From Mollicutes bacterium (lineage in GTDB: Bacteria > Bacillota_I > Bacilli_A > Izemoplasmatales > Izemoplasmataceae): a stretch of DNA of 16,101 nt. The DNA lies in NCBI GenBank assembly GCA_003552275.1, contig PUKL01000070.1, forward strand, positions 1-16,101, written 5' to 3'. This document shows positions 1 to 6,418 of this stretch, one piece after another (position 1 is the first letter of the stretch; every line of letters begins with the position of its first letter). The notes beneath the pieces were generated by a model. It searched no databases. It was not told the origin of the DNA and saw nothing but the letters and a program-made list of their open reading frames with translations. The position numbers and the translations under genes are program-made.

Positions 1-1
1 C

Positions 2-775
2 GGCCGGACCGACGAAGTCCCGGATGCGGCTTTTGCGGGGTCACTGGTCATCGCCGTCGACACCGCCAATCCGGACAGGATCGCCGATCAACGCTATGAC
101 AAAGGCAAGTTCTTGATCAAGATCGACCACCACATCCTCGTCGAATCTTTCGGAGACATCGAGTATGTCGACACCGAAAGACCGGCGACAACACTCATCA
201 TCCTCGATCTCTACCGCTTGTATGAAGACACGTACAAACTCACCCAAAAAGGCATGAAAGCTCTCTATACCGGGACCCTTACCGACACGGGGAGATTCAA
301 ATACCCCGGTGTCGACGGCGACACCTTCCGTGCCGTCGCCGTCCTCTATGACCTGGGGTTGGAGACGGAAGACATCTTCTTGAACCTGGACGTCCAATCC
401 GAGGAACTCACCCGTTTCAAAGGATACGTCCTGCAAAACTACAAAAAGACCCCCAATGGCGTCGCCTATATCGAAATCACGCACGAACTCATCGCAGAGT
501 ACGGCGTGACCCTCGAAGAAGCCTCGAGCCTCGTGAACGAGCTGGGTGTCTTCGAAGACTGTCCCGTCTGGACCCTTCTCGCCGAATACGAGGAGAAAGA
601 GGTGCGGGCCCGTCTCCGCAGCAAAGGCCCCGCCGTGAACGAGGTCGCGAACCGATTCGACGGCGGCGGACATAAACTGGCCGCGGGCGCCAACCTCGGG
701 ACATGGGAGCGGGCGAAAGAACTCCTTGCCGCGTTGGACGAGCTTGCCGCCGGATACAAGAAGGAAAATCTCTGA
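2..775 (+). CDS. nrnA: DHH/DHHA1 phosphoesterase, NrnA/MgpA-like (5' end missing)
   Basis: This is the C-terminal 257 residues of a gene that begins before the window, in frame from base 2 to a TGA at 773-775. NrnA-type enzymes are cytoplasmic, Mn-dependent, degrade 2-5 nt oligoribonucleotides to mononucleotides, and often dephosphorylate pAp. Visible motifs in family order are VDTANPDR (metal-binding Asp), IDHH (the DHH signature, codons near 119-130), TGTLTDTGRF (a further metal-binding Asp), and near the end the DHHA1 signature GGGHKLAAGA (codons near 662-690). All catalytic motifs expected in this part are intact. A start at TTG 113 is possible on paper, but it would cut off VDTANPDR and the strand before DHH, so it is rejected. 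The next gene has its own promoter, so this is probably the last gene of its transcript. The related DHH cyclic-di-AMP phosphodiesterase GdpP is unlikely because no GGDEF-like or membrane part is visible, but the N-terminus is unseen. Confidence 0.88.
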   Translation, partial: GRTDEVPDAAFAGSLVIAVDTANPDRIADQRYDKGKFLIKIDHHILVESFGDIEYVDTERPATTLIILDLYRLYEDTYKLTQKGMKALYTGTLTDTGRFKYPGVDGDTFRAVAVLYDLGLETEDIFLNLDVQSEELTRFKGYVLQNYKKTPNGVAYIEITHELIAEYGVTLEEASSLVNELGVFEDCPVWTLLAEYEEKEVRARLRSKGPAVNEVANRFDGGGHKLAAGANLGTWERAKELLAALDELAAGYKKENL

Positions 776-814
776 CCCGTTTTCTTCACCGTGGGGGACA
801 CCCTGCCTTTGCAC

Positions 815-843
815 TTGCAAGAAGATAGGACATGGTATATAAT
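815..843 (+). promoter_or_regulatory. Sigma-A-type promoter for the DUF1934-rpoE unit
   Basis: TTGCAA (815-820) and a perfect TATAAT (838-843) are separated by 17 bp. Transcription would start near 850, about 35 bases before the DUF1934 start codon. The spacer 776-884 contains no convincing terminator for the upstream gene and no protein gene. Confidence 0.75.
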
Positions 844-884
844 ACATAGGCGCATTATGAGAAACCAAAAGTGAAGGTGGTTGT

Positions 885-1256
885 TTGGGCAGGATTCAAG
901 TTGATTTCACGCTGCGGGGCGGACACCGCGTCGACCGTTTTCAAACCGAAGGGACAATCCGTGACGATCGTATGGAATTCACCGACGAAAACGGAGACAA
1001 GCATACGCTCCGAATGGGTGCGACGTCCCTCATCTATCGCCGGGAAGGTGAGAACGCCCTGGACTTCACATTCGAAAAAGGAAAACTCCACAAAGGCGAC
1101 TACCGTTTGTTGGAGGGGACCATGACTTTCGATGTGGAGACCCATGAACTCACGATGGACGATGACCGGATCCATATCGTCTACACCTTGAAACAGTCCG
1201 ACCAACCTGTCCATCATGCCGAAATCGAATTGCGCTATGATCAAGCGGATCAATAG
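885..1256 (+). CDS. DUF1934 (YwiB-like) beta-barrel protein
   Basis: A 123-residue cytoplasmic protein matching the DUF1934/YwiB family, small calycin-like beta-barrel proteins whose biochemical role is not established. The pattern is alternating hydrophobic beta-strands with a conserved-looking centre (TLRMGATSLIYRR) and a C-terminal strand pair (RIHIVYTLKQ ... HAEIELRYDQ), matching how YwiB ends. There is no signal peptide, no membrane segment and no cysteine. The start is TTG at 885. A Shine-Dalgarno-like GAAGGTGG (873-880) lies just upstream, and no in-frame ATG or GTG precedes it. The family usually runs about 140 residues, so this copy is slightly short at the N-terminus. It sits 11 bp upstream of rpoE, whose Shine-Dalgarno overlaps this stop codon, so the two are co-transcribed. 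In Bacillus, ywiB is next to argS; here argS is absent and rpoE follows directly. Confidence 0.8.
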   Translation: MGRIQVDFTLRGGHRVDRFQTEGTIRDDRMEFTDENGDKHTLRMGATSLIYRREGENALDFTFEKGKLHKGDYRLLEGTMTFDVETHELTMDDDRIHIVYTLKQSDQPVHHAEIELRYDQADQ

Positions 1257-1267
1257 GAGGACCATTC

Positions 1268-1930
1268 ATGCAAAGTGAAGAAAAAAGCAATATCACCATC
1301 GCTGAAGAGATACTGCGCGAGCACAAAGAGCCCATGGATTTCTATGAGCTTTTTGACCATGTCCTGAAAGCCAAAGATGAAAACGTCGCCGACCAAACCG
1401 ATGTACTGAACGAATTCTACACACAAATCGTCGGCAGCGCCAAGTTCATCTACACGGGGTCCAACACGTGGGATCTGAAAGCTCGTCAGAAAGTCGATCT
1501 TTGGTCCAAAGACGGCTCCTACTACAACGAATACAAAGAAGTGCACAATGAAGAGCTCGACCGTCGTCTCGCCGAGCAGGCCGAGAAGGAGAAGAGACAC
1601 CAGGAGATGCTCGAAAAACGTCAACGTGAAGAAGAGATGGCGCAGGCGGAGCAAGAGAGACTCGAGAAAGAAGAGAGACTCCGTGCTGAAGAGGAGGCGG
1701 CGGAAGCCGAGGAACGCGCGGCCGAGGAAGAGATCGTGAAACAGGAAGAACTCGAAGAGATCGCCGAGAAGGAGACCGCCGTTCCCGAGGAGGAAGTCGA
1801 GATCATCGAGAAAGAAGAGCCCGAACACCTCGAGGACAACATCGAGGAAGAGGAATTCGAAGAGGATTTCGACGAGGACGAATACCACGACATCATGGAC
1901 CAATACGAGGACGAATACGACAAGGATTGA
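1268..1930 (+). CDS. rpoE: RNA polymerase delta subunit with an extended charged tail
   Basis: The delta subunit binds RNA polymerase, lowers non-specific nucleic-acid binding and helps recycling and promoter selectivity. It is restricted to Bacillota and relatives. Residues 1-90 form the folded N-terminal HARE-HTH/winged-helix domain: a helical start (ITIAEEILREHKEPMDFYELFDHV shortened here to its flanks ITIAEEIL and DFYELFDHV), then FIYTGSNTWDLK and the RQKVDLW motif typical of delta. Residues about 93-171 are almost entirely E, K, R, Q and A with regular i/i+4 opposite charges, suggesting one long charged helix. Residues 172-220 are acidic and Asp/Glu-rich, like the disordered tail of known delta. 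At 220 residues it is longer than Bacillus delta (about 173), and the middle helix accounts for the difference. AGGAGG (1255-1260) sits 7 bases before the ATG and overlaps the upstream stop codon. A terminator follows immediately. Confidence 0.92.
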   Translation: MQSEEKSNITIAEEILREHKEPMDFYELFDHVLKAKDENVADQTDVLNEFYTQIVGSAKFIYTGSNTWDLKARQKVDLWSKDGSYYNEYKEVHNEELDRRLAEQAEKEKRHQEMLEKRQREEEMAQAEQERLEKEERLRAEEEAAEAEERAAEEEIVKQEELEEIAEKETAVPEEEVEIIEKEEPEHLEDNIEEEEFEEDFDEDEYHDIMDQYEDEYDKD

Positions 1931-1934
1931 TTTG

Positions 1935-1961
1935 AAACCCGCCCACATGGCGGGTTTTTTT
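1935..1961 (+). terminator. Rho-independent terminator after rpoE
   Basis: AAACCCGCC (1935-1943), a 5-base loop, GGCGGGTTT (1949-1957) and a run of Ts form a classic GC-rich hairpin with a U-tract, five bases after the rpoE stop. Confidence 0.92.
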
Positions 1962-1991
1962 GTGATTACCCTCAGCAGGAAAGTCATGTTG

Positions 1992-2028
1992 TGTTATAAT
2001 GGCTTTGTGTGAAATGTGAACGCTTACG
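1992..2028 (+). promoter_or_regulatory. Extended -10 promoter of tldD-pmbA with a cre-like site downstream
   Basis: TATAAT (1995-2000) is preceded directly by TGT (1992-1994), an extended -10 element. The matching -35 position (1972-1977, TCAGCA) is poor. Transcription should start near 2007. At 2015-2028, inside the predicted 5' leader, TGTGAACGCTTACG matches the loose catabolite-responsive element TGWNANCGNTNNCA in all but the last base; it has two mismatches to the stricter consensus. The promoter is solid; CcpA binding is only a possibility. Confidence 0.7.
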
Positions 2029-2046
2029 AGCTCAAGGAGGGAAACC

Positions 2047-3435
2047 ATGTTGGAAAAAGAATTGCTCGAACGGATCATCAACGCCGCGTTGGACAGTCGC
2101 GCCGACTTTGCGGAAGTGTTCGTCGAGCGCACCAAACAGACCACCGTCACCATGCAGTCGAACACTGTCCAAAATGCCGTCACCAGACGGATCTCCGGCG
2201 TCGGCATCCGTGTGGCCGAAGGACACCGGAGCGTCTACGGCTACACCAACAACACGGACGAGAAGAGTCTTCTCTCGCTTGCGAGGGACTTGTCGTCATC
2301 GTTCAAGGGAGACCGTGTCCGCGAACGGATCGCCCTTGGAGAAATCGAACGGGGAAAACGCCACAAAATTGAAAAGCCGTTCGACCGGATCGACATCCAA
2401 GAGAAAGTCGGTCTCATGAAGCGCGCCAACAAGGCCGCCCGCGACTACAGCGAGGACATCAGCCAAGTCAACATCAACTACATGGACACTTTGCAGGAAG
2501 TCTGGATCGCTTCGAGTGAGGACATCTATGTGACGGAAGAACGGGGACGGACCCGGTTCGGCGTCAACGCCGTCGCCAGAGACGACAAGGACATGCAAAG
2601 CGGCTCCAACGGACCGGGTAAAGCCTGCGGTTTCGAATTCTATGACGAGATCGATGTCGAAGAGGTCGCCCAAGAGGCCGCCCGCATCGCCGTGACGATG
2701 TTGCATGCCGACGAGTGCCCGAGCGACACGATGCCCGTCGTCATCGACAACGGTTTCGGCGGCGTCATCTTCCATGAGGCATGCGGTCATAGCCTGGAAG
2801 CGACATCGGTCGCCAAAAACGCCAGTGTCTTCTCCGGCAAGAAAGGTGAGAAGATCGGCAGTGAGCTGGTCACCGCCATTGATGACGGTACCATCGAGAA
2901 TGCTTGGGGAAGCGCCAACTTCGACGACGAGGGCAGACCCCAAAAGAGACGTGTCTTAATCAAGGACGGCGTCTTGAACAGTTACATGGTCGACTATCTG
3001 AACGGGAAACGGATGAACGAGGAGTCCACGTCTTCATCCAGACGCCAATCCTACCGTTTCGCTCCGACCTCCCGCATGAGCAACACCTACATCGACAACG
3101 GGGAGTCGACTTTCGAAGAAATCATCGCCGCCACGGAACATGGTCTTTATGCCAAGAAGATGGGCGGCGGCAGCGTCAATCCTTCGACCGGCGATTTCAA
3201 CTTCGCCGTGATGGAAGGCTATATGATCCGCGACGGAAAAATTGCCGAGGCCGTGAAGGGAGCCACACTTGTCGGCACCGGAAAAGACGCACTCAAGAGG
3301 ATCGACATGGTCGGCGACAACCTGCTTCGCGCCCAAGGTATGTGCGGCTCGCTTTCGGGCGCCGTACCGGCGGATGTCGGTCAACCGACCATCCGCGTCT
3401 CGCATATGACCGTCGGTGGAAGAAAGGGGAAATGA
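2047..3435 (+). CDS. tldD: TldD, metalloprotease subunit of the TldD/TldE complex
   Basis: TldD carries the zinc active site of the cytosolic TldD/TldE heterodimer, which cleaves unfolded peptides and in E. coli processes microcin B17 and degrades CcdA. Length is 462 residues, normal for the family. The HExxxH zinc motif reads HEACGH at residues 243-248, followed by SLEATSVAKN. The C-terminal half contains the family hallmarks YMVDYLNG, RRQSYRFAPTSRMSNTYI (split across residues near 335-352), MGGGSVNP and MCGSLSGAVPADVGQP. No key residue is missing. AAGGAGG (2034-2040) is placed 6 bases before the ATG. The partner gene begins three bases after this stop, so both subunits are made together, unlike E. 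coli where tldD and tldE (pmbA) are unlinked. No small peptide-precursor gene lies beside the pair, so a RiPP-maturation role is not supported locally; general peptide turnover is more likely. Confidence 0.95.
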   Translation: MLEKELLERIINAALDSRADFAEVFVERTKQTTVTMQSNTVQNAVTRRISGVGIRVAEGHRSVYGYTNNTDEKSLLSLARDLSSSFKGDRVRERIALGEIERGKRHKIEKPFDRIDIQEKVGLMKRANKAARDYSEDISQVNINYMDTLQEVWIASSEDIYVTEERGRTRFGVNAVARDDKDMQSGSNGPGKACGFEFYDEIDVEEVAQEAARIAVTMLHADECPSDTMPVVIDNGFGGVIFHEACGHSLEATSVAKNASVFSGKKGEKIGSELVTAIDDGTIENAWGSANFDDEGRPQKRRVLIKDGVLNSYMVDYLNGKRMNEESTSSSRRQSYRFAPTSRMSNTYIDNGESTFEEIIAATEHGLYAKKMGGGSVNPSTGDFNFAVMEGYMIRDGKIAEAVKGATLVGTGKDALKRIDMVGDNLLRAQGMCGSLSGAVPADVGQPTIRVSHMTVGGRKGK

Positions 3436-3438
3436 AGA

Positions 3439-4752
3439 ATGGATTTTCAACCGTTATTCAAGAAAGCGAAAGAAAAAGGGATTGAAGCCATCCAGGTCCA
3501 CGTGGAAAAACTGGAAGAAATCGAATTCGATGTGTTCAAAGGTGAGCTGGACAAGCATAAAATCGCCGACACGGCCCGTTTGACGATCAAAGGCATCTAT
3601 GAGGGCAAGATGGGGAAAATGACCACAGAGAGCCTTTCCATGCAGGACACGGACGAATGGGTCGATGCGATCATCGACAGCGCCAAGGTCGTCGAGAGCG
3701 AGGACGAAGTCTTCATCTATGAAGGTGATGACAAGTATCCCGAGATTGAAGGTCTGGGTGAAGCGAAGCTCGCACAAGTGTCGGTGGAAGACAAAAAGGA
3801 TCTGACCTTCAAATTGGAAAGACTTGTCCGTGAGAAAGACGAGCGGGTTTCCATTTCCGAAGCGTCCTACGGTGAAGCGAAACGGACAGTCATCCTCAAG
3901 AACTCCAAAGGCCTCGACCTAGAACGTACGGTACACAGCGGTATCATTGTCGCCCAGGTGGTCGTGCGTGAGGGTGATGACACGCGCTCGGCTTTCGAAT
4001 ACATCCAAAGTGACGATACCGGAGATTTCGACCTCGAAGCCCTAGCCGACAAAGCCGTGCGTCGCGGTGTCAGTCTTCTCGGCGCCCGGGCCGTCGCTTC
4101 GGGGAAATACGACATCCTGCTTGAAAACCGGGCGAGTGCGAATCTCTTGCAGGCCTATGTGAACATGTTCAACGCCGAACATGTCCAGAAAGGACTGTCG
4201 AAGCTCCACGGTGCCATCGGCAAAGATGTCGGCGGCGAGAACATCACGATCATCGACGACCCTTTCCGGGAAAAGAGCACGAAGAGTGCCACGTTCGATG
4301 ACGAAGGGGTCGCCACCGCGAAGAAGACGATTGTCGATGGCGGGGTGCTGAAGACCTACCTCTACGACCTCAAGACCGCGAAAAAGGATGACACGAAATC
4401 GACAGCGAACAGTTTCGGCGATACCATCCAGCCGACAAACCTCTATATCGCTCCCGGGAAAGCGCGCGCCGATACCGCAATCGAAAAGCTGGACAAAGGG
4501 CTCTACATCACGGATTTGCAAGGTCTGCATTCGGGGACCAATTTCGTGAGTGGTGATTTCAGTTTGCAAGCTTCCGGCTACCTTGTCGAAAACGGAAAAA
4601 TCGTCCGTCCCGTGGCTCTCATCACCGTGAGCGGGAACTATCTCGACATGCTCAAGAATGTCGCCGAAGTCTTCGACGATCTCCGTTTCAACTTTTCCTA
4701 TATCGGCAGTCCCACCCTGAGAATCGACGGCATGCAGATTTCTGGCAACTGA
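3439..4752 (+). CDS. pmbA: TldE/PmbA, non-catalytic partner of TldD
   Basis: A 437-residue member of the PmbA/TldE family. It pairs with TldD to complete the proteolytic chamber but lacks zinc ligands of its own: no HExxxH is present, as expected. Recognisable family segments include the N-terminal nucleophile-like fold pattern ISEASYGEAKRTVILKNSKG, the central SGKYDILLENRASANLL with LLQAYVNMFNAEHVQKG shortly after, the FDDEGVATAKKTIVDGG-LKTYLYD block, and the C-terminal GLHSGTNFVSGDFSLQASGY block. Length is normal. The start ATG is three bases after the tldD stop, with AAAGGGG (3423-3429) inside the end of tldD as ribosome binding site, so translation is probably coupled. A strong terminator follows. 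The two genes have similar codon use, with no sign of separate acquisition. Confidence 0.94.
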   Translation: MDFQPLFKKAKEKGIEAIQVHVEKLEEIEFDVFKGELDKHKIADTARLTIKGIYEGKMGKMTTESLSMQDTDEWVDAIIDSAKVVESEDEVFIYEGDDKYPEIEGLGEAKLAQVSVEDKKDLTFKLERLVREKDERVSISEASYGEAKRTVILKNSKGLDLERTVHSGIIVAQVVVREGDDTRSAFEYIQSDDTGDFDLEALADKAVRRGVSLLGARAVASGKYDILLENRASANLLQAYVNMFNAEHVQKGLSKLHGAIGKDVGGENITIIDDPFREKSTKSATFDDEGVATAKKTIVDGGVLKTYLYDLKTAKKDDTKSTANSFGDTIQPTNLYIAPGKARADTAIEKLDKGLYITDLQGLHSGTNFVSGDFSLQASGYLVENGKIVRPVALITVSGNYLDMLKNVAEVFDDLRFNFSYIGSPTLRIDGMQISGN

Positions 4753-4770
4753 TCATACTGATGGTAAACA

Positions 4771-4804
4771 GGCCGCTTCCACCCGATTGTGGAAGCGGTC
4801 TTTT
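4771..4804 (+). terminator. Rho-independent terminator after pmbA
   Basis: A 12-bp hairpin, GGCCGCTTCCAC (4771-4782) with GTGGAAGCGGTC (4789-4800; one G-U pair), has a 6-base loop and is followed by TTTT. It lies 18 bases after the pmbA stop. Confidence 0.9.
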
Positions 4805-4824
4805 CAATGGATGCGGATTTTCAA

Positions 4825-4853
4825 TTGCCCTATGATGTCATCTGGTATATAAT
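4825..4853 (+). promoter_or_regulatory. Sigma-A-type promoter of fba
   Basis: TTGCCC (4825-4830), 17 bp, then a perfect TATAAT (4848-4853). The predicted transcription start is near 4860. A perfect 10-bp palindrome GCAAATTTGC occupies 4861-4870, at the very start of the transcript. It could be an operator, but a 10-bp palindrome is not rare by chance. Confidence 0.8.
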
Positions 4854-4889
4854 GGGCATGGCAAATTTGCGAACTTGGAGGAACCGATT

Positions 4890-5753
4890 ATGTTGGTATC
4901 AGCGGAAGACATGTTGAAAAAGGCTCGTGAAGAAGGTTATGCAGTCGGACAATTCAACATCAACAACCTCGAATGGACGAAGGCCGTCCTCACGGCCGCC
5001 GAAGAAATGGCATCGCCGGTCATCCTCGGTGTCAGTGAAGGCGCCGGACGCTACATGGGAGGTTTCAAGACCGTCCATGCCATGGTGAAAGCCATGAAGG
5101 AATTTTTGGGGATCACCGTCCCCGTCGCCTTGCATCTCGATCACGGCTCCTACGAAGCTGCCATGGAATGCATCGACGTCGGCTTCTCGAGCGTCATGTT
5201 CGATGGTTCACATTACCCCATCGAAGAAAATGTCGAAAAGACGAAAGCGGTCGTGGCACGCGCCAAAGAAAAAGGTGTCAGTGTCGAGGCGGAAGTCGGC
5301 AGCATCGGCGGTGAAGAAGACGGCGTCAGCGGCACCGGCGAACTCGCCGACCCCGAAGAGTGTCGGTATATCGCATCCTTGGGCATCAGTATGCTCGCGG
5401 CCGGCATCGGCAACATCCACGGAAAATATCCGTCGGACTGGCAGGGACTCGACATGGAGAGGCTCAAAGAAATCGGAGAGACAACCGACAGGATTCCGCT
5501 CGTGCTCCACGGCGGGACCGGCATTCCCGATGGCATGGTCAGGGAGTCCATCTCTTACGGTGTTTCCAAAATCAATGTCAACACCGAGTGTCAAATCGCT
5601 TTCACGGCCGCCGTCAGGAAATATGTCGAAGAAGGTCGTGACCTCGAGGGCAAGGGGTTCGACCCGAGAAAGGTCTTGAAGCCCGGGACCGAAGCCATCC
5701 GACAAGTCGTCAAAGAGAAGATCCGTCTCTTCGGTTCCATGCGGAAGGCTTGA
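4890..5753 (+). CDS. fba: Class II fructose-1,6-bisphosphate aldolase
   Basis: A zinc-dependent glycolytic and gluconeogenic enzyme that reversibly splits fructose 1,6-bisphosphate into glyceraldehyde 3-phosphate and dihydroxyacetone phosphate. The 287-residue product closely follows the FbaA pattern of Bacillus throughout: GYAVGQFNINNLEW near the start, SPVILGVSEGAGRYMGG, HLDHGS at residues 82-87 (catalytic Asp84, zinc ligand His85), VEAEVGSIGG, GNIHG with His177 and LHGGTG with His207 as further zinc ligands, and KINVNTECQIAF binding phosphate. All are intact. I chose ATG 4890 rather than the in-frame TTG 4875, because GGAGG (4877-4881) lies within the longer version and is ideally spaced for 4890. 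The gene has its own strong promoter and is followed 12 bp later by an unknown gene in the same transcript. Confidence 0.96.
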   Translation: MLVSAEDMLKKAREEGYAVGQFNINNLEWTKAVLTAAEEMASPVILGVSEGAGRYMGGFKTVHAMVKAMKEFLGITVPVALHLDHGSYEAAMECIDVGFSSVMFDGSHYPIEENVEKTKAVVARAKEKGVSVEAEVGSIGGEEDGVSGTGELADPEECRYIASLGISMLAAGIGNIHGKYPSDWQGLDMERLKEIGETTDRIPLVLHGGTGIPDGMVRESISYGVSKINVNTECQIAFTAAVRKYVEEGRDLEGKGFDPRKVLKPGTEAIRQVVKEKIRLFGSMRKA

Positions 5754-5765
5754 GGTGCATGACCG

Positions 5766-6353
5766 ATGAGTCAATTCGACATGGTGTTGAAGGATTATGC
5801 GAGTTGGAAGATGGACAATATCGCCTTCATCGAACAACTGAAGAGCGATAAGACGAGCCTCTACAGAAGGATCGAACCCGTGTATGCCGTCTTGGACAAG
5901 ATCTATGCGATGAGTGTGGAAGACGGATCCGTCGACGAGGACCTCGAGACCATATTCCAACTCGGTTTCAGCTATCTTCACGGTCAAATCGGCATCATCC
6001 GCCTCTATCGCGACAAGTTCTTCGGCGGCAACCATGAACGCTTCATACGGTTCTCACCTCTCTTGGGCTATCTGCTTTCCATACACGATCTCCGTTCCGA
6101 CCTGGAAGAGCGGGAAGAGGAACTCGATTTTTCCCGGTTGGACGATGTCGAGACGCGCATCGAGACGATGATCGCCGAAGGCGACACCCGTTTCGAGCTC
6201 GCCGGGGATCGTTTGAAAAAGGCCGTCGACGAAGTGACGAACGAGCTTGATTCCGAATATGTAGGCACCATCGACATCTTCGTTGAGATTGCGCACAATC
6301 TCGATGTCGAACTCACTGAAGGTGAAACATTCGTCGTCGGCAGGGATTTGTAA
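5766..6353 (+). CDS. Unrecognised 195-residue helical protein, co-transcribed with fba
   Basis: I do not recognise this protein. It is acidic, apparently soluble, largely alpha-helical, and has no signal peptide, membrane segment or cysteine. Residues about 15-75 look like a helical bundle (EQLKSDKTSLYRRIEPVYAV, then DLETIFQLGFSYLHGQIGII). A basic aromatic patch, RLYRDKFFGGNHERFIRF, is at about 80-97. A charged helix (SDLEEREEELDFSRLDDVET) covers 111-130, and helices with acidic and aliphatic residues run to the end. The coding signal is good: GAGGTG (5752-5757) is suitably spaced before the ATG, codon use matches its neighbours, the gene follows fba by 12 bp, and a terminator comes right after. 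No catalytic-looking motif is visible. Being in the aldolase transcript hints at a housekeeping role but does not define one. Confidence 0.8.
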   Translation: MSQFDMVLKDYASWKMDNIAFIEQLKSDKTSLYRRIEPVYAVLDKIYAMSVEDGSVDEDLETIFQLGFSYLHGQIGIIRLYRDKFFGGNHERFIRFSPLLGYLLSIHDLRSDLEEREEELDFSRLDDVETRIETMIAEGDTRFELAGDRLKKAVDEVTNELDSEYVGTIDIFVEIAHNLDVELTEGETFVVGRDL

Positions 6354-6366
6354 AAGGGTATATGGT

Positions 6367-6413
6367 GAAAAAACGCTCCGCGGGGACCTGAAGGTCTCCA
6401 CGGAGCGTTTTTG
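6367..6413. terminator. Bidirectional terminator between the fba unit and lysS
   Basis: A long hairpin with outer arms AAAAAACGCTCCG (6368-6380) and CGGAGCGTTTTT (6401-6412), one C-A mismatch, an inner 7-bp stem and a TGAA loop (6389-6392). It has a T-tract on the plus strand and an A-tract on the other side, so it can stop both the plus-strand fba unit and the minus-strand lysS transcript converging on it. Confidence 0.93.
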
Positions 6414-6418
6414 TATTG

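Noticed and set aside
857..874. Five-codon ATG frame (MRNQK) just before the DUF1934 gene, whose stop overlaps its ribosome binding site
   Set aside because: It could be a leader peptide, but it has no ribosome binding site, starts about 7 bases from the predicted transcript start, and is short enough to arise by chance.
871..1125. GTG-started frame at 871 overlapping the DUF1934 gene
   Set aside because: It is in another frame, its product has no family resemblance, and the 885 frame carries the DUF1934 pattern to a stop that overlaps the rpoE ribosome binding site.
1544..1923. Repetitive GAA/GAG-rich stretch as a low-complexity or mobile repeat
   Set aside because: It is the coding sequence for the charged helix and acidic tail of the delta subunit; there is no regular nucleotide period or terminal repeat.
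2047..4752. Possible RiPP or microcin locus suggested by tldD and pmbA
   Set aside because: No small precursor peptide, modifying enzyme or exporter lies nearby. TldD/TldE are widespread housekeeping proteins, and the pair has its own promoter and terminator.
5208..6035. Long antisense open frames, including 41-868 (-), 2296-2943 (-), 5208-6035 (-), 11987-12649 (+) and 14198-15175 (-)
   Set aside because: Each lies opposite a well-supported gene. They lack ribosome binding sites and recognisable domains, and arise because high third-position GC removes stops from the complementary frame.
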